DNA from: a virus
Direction: 5' to 3' (one strand)
IMG/VR virus record: IMGVR_UViG_3300006616_000002
Location: 1 to 37,677 of that record
Length of the DNA: 37,677 nucleotides
Under the pieces are notes generated by a model that searched no databases, was not told where the DNA came from, and saw nothing but the letters and a program-made list of their open reading frames with translations. A program made the translations under genes and the position numbers. Below, piece after piece: positions 26,401 through 34,400 of the stretch (positions are counted from its first letter, which is position 1; every line of letters starts with the position of its first letter).

Positions 26401-28427
26401 TGTCTGGAAGGACGGAAGTCTACTACATCACGTAAACACAATTCGGTTCCGTTCGTCAATGTATACTTAGGCAGATCTTCATAAGACAACTGACCCTCAA
26501 CTGTGCTGTATGAAGACACTGAGAAATAATCGCCATCCCCTTCATGTTTGAAGTGACGGAACTGGAAAGACAATACGGCACCGTCCGGTATTGTATTACC
26601 ACCCTTTAATTTGAACCTGACATAATCATAGAAGTTATCACGTTGACCACCGTCCATCTCATACATGTGAGTGATGTCTTTAGGATTTTCATCGTCTACG
26701 ATTTGGAACACAGACATTAGATCATACCCATCTACGTAGTCTGTGAAAACCACGAGAGGGAATGATGATGATGCCGTCGCTGTAACTGTTTCTAGTTTCT
26801 TGGTTTTCCTAACCGCGTTAACTTCGTCGTAAGATAAAATTGTATATGTGCCAGCAGATAGACCAGAATACTTCCATCCCGCACGTGATCCTTCTTCATC
26901 GCTATTCGCTAGGGTCGGGACAAGATCTTTTATTGCACCCGCCTCTCCATCTTTTGCGATTACCCAGTTCTGAGGTTCAACACCATCAATGATAATCTCA
27001 CCGTTCGAATCTGCCTCTCTTGAGTTTACAATCTGTTTGGTGTATGTAATATCCGTTACAGTGTCCGCCACTGGACTAGATTGTGACAATGGGAACAGAA
27101 GATTGTTATATGAGGTTCCATATAGAGACGCATTGTCATTAAGACCTAGAACCGAACCATCGGCCGCTTGCATTGTCTTAACATCCCTGAACGACTTCTG
27201 TTCATTCATGGTGATGTTGAACAGGTACGCTCGATATCCTATTTGATCCTGTTCTACTCCACGCAAGTAGGCGTCACCAATATCATCACCTTGGGCGTCT
27301 ACCAAATCTAGTTTTCCACGAACTCCAATTTCACCTAGACCAGTTGTGGTCGCGTTGTTCAAGTATACCCAGTTACCGTATGCGGCTGGGACATTATCTG
27401 CCAGAGGTTCTGTGGAGGTCTGTGCACGTGGTACCTTGATAGGTGTACGCCCGATGTCTAGTCGATATCCGTCTACGTATGCGATACCTTCGGATACGTC
27501 TAATAGAAGTTCCTGATCATTCAGGTCTTCGAAGATCGCGGTGAAGTCGTCTACAATATAGTCGCCGGACTCTTCCTTAGTGCGTTGCGCAAGGAGTTTG
27601 TTGATACGGTTGTATCCATCGTGACTTGTGACTTCACGAGTAATTTCACCTTTGTATACACGCGCAACGAAAACGAAATTGTCTTCACTTGCTTGGTCGC
27701 GAGTAGACGGAGATAGATTGATTTGATATCTGTGTGCGCCTGGCGAACTAATATTAGGAGTGTCGTTCTGGTTGTCGTATAGGTTGTCGTCATGATCTTC
27801 GGTGATGACAACTTCGTCGATCTTAAACCCTATGTCTACAGGAACTGGATTACCATCGTCGTCTAGGTTGTCATATCCTTCTGCATCTAAAAGTAAAGAA
27901 CCACCTGTTGCGTGGACAAAGTGTCCCTGTACAAAGTAGTCACCTGACGCAAAGTATGCCCAAGTTGAAAGACCGGATGCTGCTACGGTTCCTGCTTCTG
28001 TGTCATCCCCTACTGAAATTCTAGGTGAAGTTTCTCCACCGCCAACAGATAATGTATCGGTGTATTGTACATAGGCGGTCTTGTCAACTACTGAAAGAAC
28101 CTTTGCCTTGATACCAGATTCTGTAGTGATCGCTTGAATGTCTGGAGGAATAACACTGCTTTCTGTGACACGAACAAACTCAACTTTGTTGTCTACGGTG
28201 ACACCGCCTGGCTTTACTAACGCACCTTCTTTGAATACGTTACCACCAAATCGAGAGATCTCCTCTTGGATGATCGTCTGTAATTCTATTAACTCTCGAG
28301 CTTGCAGCGCACGACCCGCGTTGAATAGAACACGATGGTACCCATCGTTCTTATCATAGTCGTCATGATAATCAAGATTGAAAGTTGTATCAGTTACTGG
28401 TTTTGGTTCGTTGATGTTGTCTGTCAT
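23499..28427 (-). CDS. DUF4815-type giant virion structural protein (1642 aa)
   Basis: Start ATG at 28425-28427, 8 bases after the gp8-like stop. The preceding stop codon TAG forms part of the ribosome binding site TAGGAT. The N-terminus (YHRVLFNAGRALQARELIEL, residues 30-49, then GGNVFKEGALVKPGG at 61-75) matches my memory of DUF4815 proteins of T4-like cyanophages. Recognisable parts further in are a 400-800 region of beta domains, a basic segment RIPQRVRRRKDPLAQSFFVD near 1140, and a C-terminal beta domain. The QSFFVDPSENPNG region is typical of large baseplate or fibre-base proteins. Position just after the gp8-like gene, where T4 has genes 9 and 10, suggests a baseplate-attached protein that carries fibres. 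Its function is otherwise unknown. Confidence 0.82.
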   Translation of the reverse strand: MTDNINEPKPVTDTTFNLDYHDDYDKNDGYHRVLFNAGRALQARELIELQTIIQEEISRFGGNVFKEGALVKPGGVTVDNKVEFVRVTESSVIPPDIQAITTESGIKAKVLSVVDKTAYVQYTDTLSVGGGETSPRISVGDDTEAGTVAASGLSTWAYFASGDYFVQGHFVHATGGSLLLDAEGYDNLDDDGNPVPVDIGFKIDEVVITEDHDDNLYDNQNDTPNISSPGAHRYQINLSPSTRDQASEDNFVFVARVYKGEITREVTSHDGYNRINKLLAQRTKEESGDYIVDDFTAIFEDLNDQELLLDVSEGIAYVDGYRLDIGRTPIKVPRAQTSTEPLADNVPAAYGNWVYLNNATTTGLGEIGVRGKLDLVDAQGDDIGDAYLRGVEQDQIGYRAYLFNITMNEQKSFRDVKTMQAADGSVLGLNDNASLYGTSYNNLLFPLSQSSPVADTVTDITYTKQIVNSREADSNGEIIIDGVEPQNWVIAKDGEAGAIKDLVPTLANSDEEGSRAGWKYSGLSAGTYTILSYDEVNAVRKTKKLETVTATASSSFPLVVFTDYVDGYDLMSVFQIVDDENPKDITHMYEMDGGQRDNFYDYVRFKLKGGNTIPDGAVLSFQFRHFKHEGDGDYFSVSSYSTVEGQLSYEDLPKYTLTNGTELCLRDVVDFRPSRQPDGTFKINNSSVVAGLPQNGSALTVRQVRYYLPRVDVLVANIRDSYGDVGFGEAQVIHGQPSVSPRAPQIPTGSLPLYVFRLNAYTFDSRDLTSEKQSHKRYTMKDIGKIENKLDGLYELTTLSLLESNTQTLNVVDNDGNPRTKAGFIADNFSSFSFSDVNNEDFRASVETTSGELQPSFRENLVRLKQDESKGSSSRTGDYATLPYTHASFITQNVATSTMNINPFAVITQEGHITLSPSSDEWVETRTLPPIMQTVVRRTPPRNLGVGFNDMWNWNGFNRFDSLERFGENIFPLTPMSRSVQEFIGERVAGVEVIPFMRSRLVSFKAEGLRPNAKVWAYFGNRNVSAWCRPTNTFVQFSTTDSEVGSSQSSATGIVGSGQLTTNDRGEVVGEFLIPNTDALRFRTGTQDFQILDINVDTTSARLTTEQAAESLTNSIAPYTSTGTIESIQRTIRTTRIPQRVRRRKDPLAQSFFVDPSENPNGIFLTKVRVYVQSKDSVIPMQVQIRPVENGIPTTTIVPGSVKFVKPNDITLAPNTDIASIRSNGTTVEFDEPVYLTAGEEYAIVLLAESVEYNVYVAQTYETIIGGNEGKVSKQPSLGSLFMSQSGSTWTPDQTKDLMFELERAEFDASGAVHLVNAILPSVSLDGNPFTTTNGSNTVSVSHEGHGFSVNDKVTFTGSDTVAGLDLNRTFFVDNVTSTGYTIQVPVGETATADATGGGTSVVSTQNVIFDEFTPQISTITPNATTVSAQVSKCSAGSYGGDRGSEPLSYALGTFQDAFLNEVNTGTQPSVIATADNKKDAGENPVPSIELALSLSTTDSKVSPLIDLQRTSVLALENVIGSGEETQHITRPTTIDESSVGLKIIFAANRPTDAEFEVYAKTSVTDDGLVDADWVLVNPDGPVSSDTNRAVFREYEYTLDGTSEFPIQADAFTAFQVKIVMKSSNSSRSPRIRDLRVIALAT

Positions 28428-28435
28428 GATTTATC

Positions 28436-29899
28436 CTAGACCGTGATAACTACTTTGATGTCTTCTTGTTGTTCTGCGTCACGACGAATGCGTGGATGAT
28501 TCTCGACGTATAGTACCTCACCCGTGTAGCGATCGATGCCATACTTCAGAGTGATGCCTTCTATATCTCCAGACTTGGTTGGTTCGTCCGATTGAAATAC
28601 AGATCGGAAGTTTCCATTGTCATCAACAAAAGGAACAAATCCGGTTGTCTGGTTTTGGTGATAGAATACGACTTTATCTATTACTTCATCAACATATGCC
28701 TTAGCACCTATATCACCTTCCGCCTCGATAGTCTTACCATGATCGAAAGATGCATTGGTCGTCATAGTCAATGCGGATAGACATTTAACACCTGCACCAG
28801 TATATGGTTGTCCGTCCGGCTTCTTAGGACCCTTGATGATACCAATCTGACGGAAAGAGTTCTCTAGGACGAACCTGCCGTTCTCATCTCCGTTTGGTTT
28901 GATCGTCATTAGGACTGAACTTGTTTTGAAATCAGATGCAGCGTCTGCACCAAGACCGGAGCTGGATGTGATGACTGCACGTGCAGTTGCACCCTGACCA
29001 TTACCGTCAAAAGAAATGTCTGCTCTTGAATATCCCTTACCATATGTGGTTAAGGTCTTGCGTGTTTCAATATCACCATCTACGGTATCGCGTACGGCCA
29101 TTACCACTTTCACGACTTCACCGTTCTGATTTACGACTGCGGTTCCGCTTGCCTCTTCAACTCCGTCACCTACAATCTTTACTGTAGGAGGATTGGCGGG
29201 ATCGTATCCACTACCACCATCGGTGACTACGATGTTAATGATCTGTCCGCCAACTGCATTGGCTGCGACGTGCCACTGAAGATCTTCGATGGAGTCTCCA
29301 TAGATAAGACCAGTTCCCTGATCGTCTACAGGTTCTTGTAGAGGTTGGACTGGAATGTGATTTGAAGATAGGAAAGTGTAAATGTTTTCAGGAGTCAGAG
29401 AGAACATGTACTTCCATGTGTAACCGTCAGATAGAGTGAAAGGCTTCCATTGCATAGGTTCCGGTGGCACTAGACTGACATCTAGTTCCGCATCGGTATA
29501 GTAGTTTGGTTCTACTGTAGAAGGTTGATGTGCACCTGTGTCATCAATGCCGTGAGAGACACAAAGGTAAACTTCTTTTGCATCGTTCATTACATAAAAA
29601 GGAAACTCGCTTCCTGTCTGTGAGACGTTGTCGTCCCATCCCTGATACTTGTTTCCGTTCGTCCAGTTGTATCGGCGAGTGACCATCACTGCGCCCTCGA
29701 CTTTCTTTACGGACTGTAGATTGTTTCTGAACTCTCGTTCTTCCGCTGAAGAATCTACGGGTGCCGGAACTGTATCATCTGAACCAAAGATATCAGACTT
29801 GCCGATACCGATGTAGTAGTCAGACTCAGGACCAAGGACACTCGCTAGAAGATCCTTCGCAAGTGAGGTTCGCAATGGTTGTCTAACAATAGCTGGCAT
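28436..29899 (-). CDS. 8: Baseplate wedge protein, T4 gp8-like (487 aa)
   Basis: Start ATG at 29897-29899, with AGGA about 11 bases upstream and an exact late promoter box 35 bases before the start. T4 gp8 features can be matched by eye: YYIGIGKSDIF near residue 28; a Tyr-Leu-Cys-Val segment near 111; SDGYTWKYMFSLTPENIYTF (157-176), like the gp8 GDGYVWEYLFEIPPD segment; NSFRQIGIIKGP, like GFRQISIITNP; and the C-terminus GEVLYVENHPRI with a final acidic strand, like GEMIYMENRPPI. At 487 residues it is longer than T4 gp8 (334). The extra length appears to be a beta insertion around 205-310 (VTDGGSGYDPANPPTVKIVG). It forms part of the wedge joining gp6/gp7 to the outer baseplate. The C-terminal match makes this one of the firmest calls here. 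Confidence 0.85.
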   Translation of the reverse strand: MPAIVRQPLRTSLAKDLLASVLGPESDYYIGIGKSDIFGSDDTVPAPVDSSAEEREFRNNLQSVKKVEGAVMVTRRYNWTNGNKYQGWDDNVSQTGSEFPFYVMNDAKEVYLCVSHGIDDTGAHQPSTVEPNYYTDAELDVSLVPPEPMQWKPFTLSDGYTWKYMFSLTPENIYTFLSSNHIPVQPLQEPVDDQGTGLIYGDSIEDLQWHVAANAVGGQIINIVVTDGGSGYDPANPPTVKIVGDGVEEASGTAVVNQNGEVVKVVMAVRDTVDGDIETRKTLTTYGKGYSRADISFDGNGQGATARAVITSSSGLGADAASDFKTSSVLMTIKPNGDENGRFVLENSFRQIGIIKGPKKPDGQPYTGAGVKCLSALTMTTNASFDHGKTIEAEGDIGAKAYVDEVIDKVVFYHQNQTTGFVPFVDDNGNFRSVFQSDEPTKSGDIEGITLKYGIDRYTGEVLYVENHPRIRRDAEQQEDIKVVITV

Positions 29900-29933
29900 G
29901 ATTTGATCTTTCCTGAATAGAAATAATATTTCT

Positions 29934-29941
29934 TATTTATA
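29934..29941 (-). promoter_or_regulatory. T4-type late promoter (TATAAATA)
   Basis: Exact late box in the 48-base gap between the glycosyltransferase and gp8-like genes, so the gp8-like gene starts a new late unit that runs through to 17107. Confidence 0.8.
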
Positions 29942-29947
29942 ACAGTT

Positions 29948-30826
29948 CTACGAGACGTTCAGAAAATTATTTAACCACACCTCTTTCTGGTGGTGGGTCA
30001 TTAATAAGTCTTTGTAGATTACGGGAAGCTCGTATGGGCTGCTTCTGTGATGACTGACATGACGCAACGCCTCTTCTCTTAGGGGTCCAAGGTATTCGTC
30101 GTAGTCGTGAACCTTCTGGGCACTTCCCTCTGTGGTCCTGTCGATACAATAGAGATCGCTGGACATTGACAAGAAGTAACAGAGATTTCCTTTCTGGTGT
30201 TCTCCCAAAAGTTTATAGGTGTATGCGTGATCTTCACCATTACCTATATCTGTGTTAAATCTATGTTGCGCAGACTTTCGACTTTGTAGGATGATGAAGT
30301 CTACGGAGACTGGTCTCTCATCTATGAATAGATGACTGACCTGCGGACCCATGTTATCAGTGGGTGCGCACATAGAAGTTCCCCACACACTGGCATGATA
30401 TTCATCATTCACCCACCATCGGTGACCAGACTGTAACGCGTAGTCACAGATACAGTCGCACGGTATCACACCCAAGACATCTATGCATGGGAAGTGTTTG
30501 ATGTGGTTGTATAGTGATTGAAGATAGGAAGGGTATAGGAAGTCATCTCCGTCAATCTGAGAAACATAGTCCGCATCGCTCTGCAAGAAGACTTCGAGAC
30601 ATGCGTTCTTGCCCATCCCCGGCTTACCGTTACTCTCTGTGTTAACTATACGAAACGGCTGATCTATCTCAAGCACTTGTTCGTAGTATCCTTCATGTAT
30701 GGTATTGACTACGATAACCACTTCCCATTCGATGGGATATATTTTAACAACACCTTGGACGGATCTGATTAGTCTCTCTAACTTCGGAATGTCGTTAGAG
30801 GTTAGTAGGGTGGTTAACAGTTTCAT
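29948..30826 (-). CDS. Family 2-like glycosyltransferase (292 aa)
   Basis: Start ATG at 30824-30826, 2 bases after the oxygenase stop. The GT-A fold of family 2 enzymes is visible: an N-terminal strand MKLLTTLLTSNDIPKLERLI, then EVVIVVNTIHEGYYEQVL, then a GKPGMGKNACLEVF segment (67-80) and YVSQIDGDDFLYPSYLQSLY (87-106). The last contains the metal and nucleotide-binding Asp92-Gly-Asp94-Asp95. The C-terminal half contains a GNGEDHAYTYKLLGEHQKGN segment, where an ED pair may supply the catalytic base as in GT2 enzymes. No membrane segment is seen, so it acts in the cytosol. Because it follows the collagen-like fibre and an oxygenase, I infer that it adds sugar to that fibre. Donor and acceptor residues are unknown. 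Confidence 0.8.
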   Translation of the reverse strand: MKLLTTLLTSNDIPKLERLIRSVQGVVKIYPIEWEVVIVVNTIHEGYYEQVLEIDQPFRIVNTESNGKPGMGKNACLEVFLQSDADYVSQIDGDDFLYPSYLQSLYNHIKHFPCIDVLGVIPCDCICDYALQSGHRWWVNDEYHASVWGTSMCAPTDNMGPQVSHLFIDERPVSVDFIILQSRKSAQHRFNTDIGNGEDHAYTYKLLGEHQKGNLCYFLSMSSDLYCIDRTTEGSAQKVHDYDEYLGPLREEALRHVSHHRSSPYELPVIYKDLLMTHHQKEVWLNNFLNVS

Positions 30827-30828
30827 AA

Positions 30829-31383
30829 TTACTCCGCATCAAAAAAGAATGTCTGGAACAGTCGACCATTATATTGATCGGTTCCAAAGCCAGGCACCAC
30901 ACTACGATGGTAATACATCGAGTCGTAGATGACCATTCGATTATAAATGTTCTTTGCCTCTGCGACCATCTCCCAGTCTGACTCTAAGAACTCAAACTCG
31001 TTGAAGTCAATTGCAGCGTCCGGACCATGTCGCATAATCCCAGTGGGACGATGACGATAGATCGCAGTTCCGGAATCTAGTGGGGCGTCGGGAGTTAAGT
31101 ATATGACTGCGGCGTGAGACATCTCATCGTGGTGAATCCACGTTCGAGAGTCTTGTGTCGTATACTGGAATGCGGTGTTGTAATTATCAGTAGGGAAGTA
31201 GGTTATCTCTTTCCCTATGATGGATTGAAAGTGTTCGATTAGATGTTCGTGATAACCACCATCACCAGAGCATGGTTGTGTTCTGAGGCCCGGGTAGTTT
31301 CCTGTAACATTAAACTCTTGACTAAGGGCGTATTCTCTAACTGCATCTGGGTTAGAATAAAAATCTTCAATTATAGTAAACAT
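30829..31383 (-). CDS. 2-oxoglutarate/Fe(II)-dependent oxygenase, DUF6445-like (184 aa)
   Basis: I start it at ATG 31381-31383 (MFTIIEDFYSNPDAVREYAL), because an upstream in-frame ATG would place the terminator hairpin inside the gene. The catalytic residues are all visible: His84-His85-Asp86 gives the H-x-D iron motif within WIHHDEMSHAAVIYLTPDAP, the distal His159 is in YYHRSV, and Arg174 in YNGRLFQTFFF is placed to bind 2-oxoglutarate. The DFYSNPDAVREYAL opening is typical of the small oxygenases grouped as DUF6445. The likely reaction is hydroxylation. Since the gene follows a 1330-residue collagen-like protein, hydroxylation of that protein is the obvious guess, though proline rarely occupies the Y position there. 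Confidence 0.78.
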   Translation of the reverse strand: MFTIIEDFYSNPDAVREYALSQEFNVTGNYPGLRTQPCSGDGGYHEHLIEHFQSIIGKEITYFPTDNYNTAFQYTTQDSRTWIHHDEMSHAAVIYLTPDAPLDSGTAIYRHRPTGIMRHGPDAAIDFNEFEFLESDWEMVAEAKNIYNRMVIYDSMYYHRSVVPGFGTDQYNGRLFQTFFFDAE

Positions 31384-31401
31384 TATATACCTATGGTTAA
31401 A

Positions 31402-31418
31402 CCCCCCCTTGCGGGGGG
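31402..31418 (-). terminator. C6/G6 hairpin with GCAA tetraloop
   Basis: Minus strand CCCCCC, GCAA (a GNRA tetraloop), GGGGGGG, then TTTAA lies 8 bases after the collagen-like gene stop and 19 bases before the oxygenase ATG. The short T run suggests partial termination, which would lower expression of the two enzymes relative to the fibre. Confidence 0.65.
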
Positions 31419-31425
31419 ATATCAA

Positions 31426-34400
31426 TTAGTTCAACTTACCGATCTTCACCCTCAAACTATTGCTGTTATCATAAATGTCTATAGACGTTGACGAAAACTC
31501 AATTCGTTCATTGGGTGGTGTCCCTGTATTTAGGAGACCACTCATATCAATAAATCCTTGGTTGTTCGTCAACTCTGTAAAGTTAGCGTTTCCTGTCCCA
31601 GTCACATTTGATGTTGATCTGAATACTCGACCCGTATTGATGTGCCACCAAACGTCACCGACAAAGATCTTATCCACTGTGCGGAAAGATTTGATTCCAC
31701 TGGAGGCTGTTGCGTTTACGTTTGAAGGGAAGGAAGTCGATGTGTTGAATAATACTGCGTTACCGAATCCACCAACTGGACCCTGTTGACCAGTAACACC
31801 CGCAACACCTGTTGCGCCTTGAGGACCGTCTGGGCCTGGTTGACCTTGATTACCTTGGCGACCTGTAGGACCCTGTTGTCCCTGTGCACCAGTGCTACCC
31901 ATAGGACCTGTCGCACCTTGACGACCCTGTGGTCCTTGTTGCCCCTGAGCACCTGTCGCACCAGTGACACCAGTTGCACCCTGACGACCCTGTGGACCCT
32001 GCTGACCTTGGACACCTTGAGCACCCTGTCTGCCTTGCGGACCTTGTTGACCTTGACTACCTGTTGCACCAGTTGCGCCCTGGCGACCCTGTGGACCCTG
32101 TTGTCCTTGGGCACCTGTCGCACCAGTGACACCAGTTACACCTTGGCGACCCTGTGGTCCCTGTTGTCCTTGGACACCCTGTGGTCCAACATTACCAGTC
32201 GCACCCTGACGACCCTGTGGACCCTGCTGACCTTGGACACCTTGAGGACCAACATTACCAGTTGCACCTTGACGACCCTGCGGACCTTGTTGACCTTGGA
32301 CACCTTGAGGACCAACATTACCTGTCGCCCCCTGTCTACCTTGTGGTCCCTGATCTCCGGTAACCCCTTGTGGTCCAACATTACCAGTTGCACCCTGTCT
32401 TCCTTGCGGACCCTGTTGACCTTGGACACCTTGAGGTCCGACATTACCTGTCGCACCTTGACGACCCTGTGGGCCTTGGTCACCAGTCACACCCTGTGGT
32501 CCAACGACACCAGTTGCACCCTGTCGTCCTTGAGGACCTTGATCACCAGTGGTACCTTGTGGTCCAACGACACCTGTTGCGCCCTGTCTTCCTTGCGGAC
32601 CCTGATCACCAGTGGTACCTTGTGGTCCAACGACACCAGTTGCACCCTGACGACCCTGTGGACCTTGTTGACCTTGTGTTCCCTGCGGACCAACTGGACC
32701 CGTAGCACCCTGTCGTCCTTGAGGACCCTGATCACCAGTCACACCCTGTGGACCAACTAAACCAGTAGCACCTTGACGACCTTGTGGTCCTTGATCACCA
32801 GTGATGCCTTGTGGTCCGACTGGACCTGTTGCACCTTGACGACCCTGCGGTCCTTGATCACCAGTGATACCCTGCGGACCCACATCACCTGTCGCACCTT
32901 GGCGACCCTGTGGACCTTGTTGACCTTGACCCCCCTGTGGACCGACTGGGCCCGTAGCACCTTGACGACCTTGTGGTCCTTGATCTCCGGTAACACCTTG
33001 TGGACCAACATTACCTGTCTGTCCCTGAATACCTTGTTGTCCTTGAGGACCTTGCGTTCCCTGTGGACCTAGAACACCAGTGGCACCCTGTCTACCTTGA
33101 GGTCCCTGTTGTCCCTGAATACCCTGCGGTCCAATTGGACCCGTAGCACCTTGACGACCTTGTGGACCTTGATCTCCGGTAACACCCTGTGGTCCAACTG
33201 GACCCGTAGAACCTTGAAAACCTTGTGGTCCTTGATCACCAGTAGTACCTTGCGGTCCAACGACACCAGTAGCACCTTGTCTTCCCTGCGGACCTTGATC
33301 TCCGATAGCACCTTGTGGTCCAACAAAACCTGTTGCACCTTGACGACCTTGAGGACCCTGTAGTCCTTGTGGACCCTGTGCACCAATAGATCCTGTTACA
33401 CCTTGTTGTCCTTGAGGACCTTGAACACCCTGAACACCATCTGGTCCAGTTGCACCCTGTCTACCCTGTGGACCTTGTGGGCCAGGTTCGCCTGTATTAC
33501 CTTGAGGTCCTTGTGGGCCAGGCGTAGTTCCTGCTGGACCCTGCGGGCCTGGTTCTCCAGTGTTACCCGTTGGACCCTGCGGGCCTGGCGTAGTTCCTGC
33601 TGGACCTTGAGGGCCAGGATCACCTGTTGCACCACTTGGACCTTCTGGTCCGGTCTGTCCCTGAATACCTTGAGCACCAGTTGAACCTTGAGGTCCCGCA
33701 GGGCCAGGTTGACCTTGCAATCCTCGTTCACCAGTAGCACCCTGCAAACCCTGAGCACCAGTTACGCCCTGTGGTCCTAGTGGGCCTGGGTTACCTGTGA
33801 TACCTTGGAAACCTGTTGGTCCGGTAGAACCCTGCGGTCCTTTATCACCAACCTCTCCAGTTACACCTTGTGAACCCATTGGGCCCGTAACACCTTGAGG
33901 GCCTTTATCACCAACCTCTCCAGTTACACCTTGGAAACCCTGTGCACCCTGCGCACCTTGTGGACCTTTGTCACCGATCTCGCCTTGGACACCTTGGAGA
34001 CCCTGAGAACCTTGTGCACCCTGTGGTCCTACTTCACCAACGTTACCCGTCGCACCTCTGTTACCTGTTGCGCCTTGTTGTCCCTGTGGTCCTCGCGGGC
34101 CTGGGTTACCTTGAAGACCTTGGAATCCCTGAGCACCTTGAGATCCTTGTGGACCTAGTGGGCCTGGGTTACCTTGAAGACCTTGGAATCCCTGAGCACC
34201 TTGTGCACCCTGAGCACCCAGTGGGCCAGGGTTACCTTGTATTCCCTGAAAACCTTGTGCACCCTGAGATCCTTGCGGACCCAATGGACCAACGTTACCT
34301 TGGACACCTTGGAATCCGGTTGCACCTTGAGCACCTTGAGGACCCAATGGACCAACGTTACCCTGCACACCTTGGAAACCAGTTGAACCTTGAGCACCTT

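Noticed and set aside
31383-31425. Longer N-terminus for the DUF6445-like oxygenase (14 more codons)
   Set aside because: It would translate through the GCAA hairpin, and the family motif begins at the downstream ATG.
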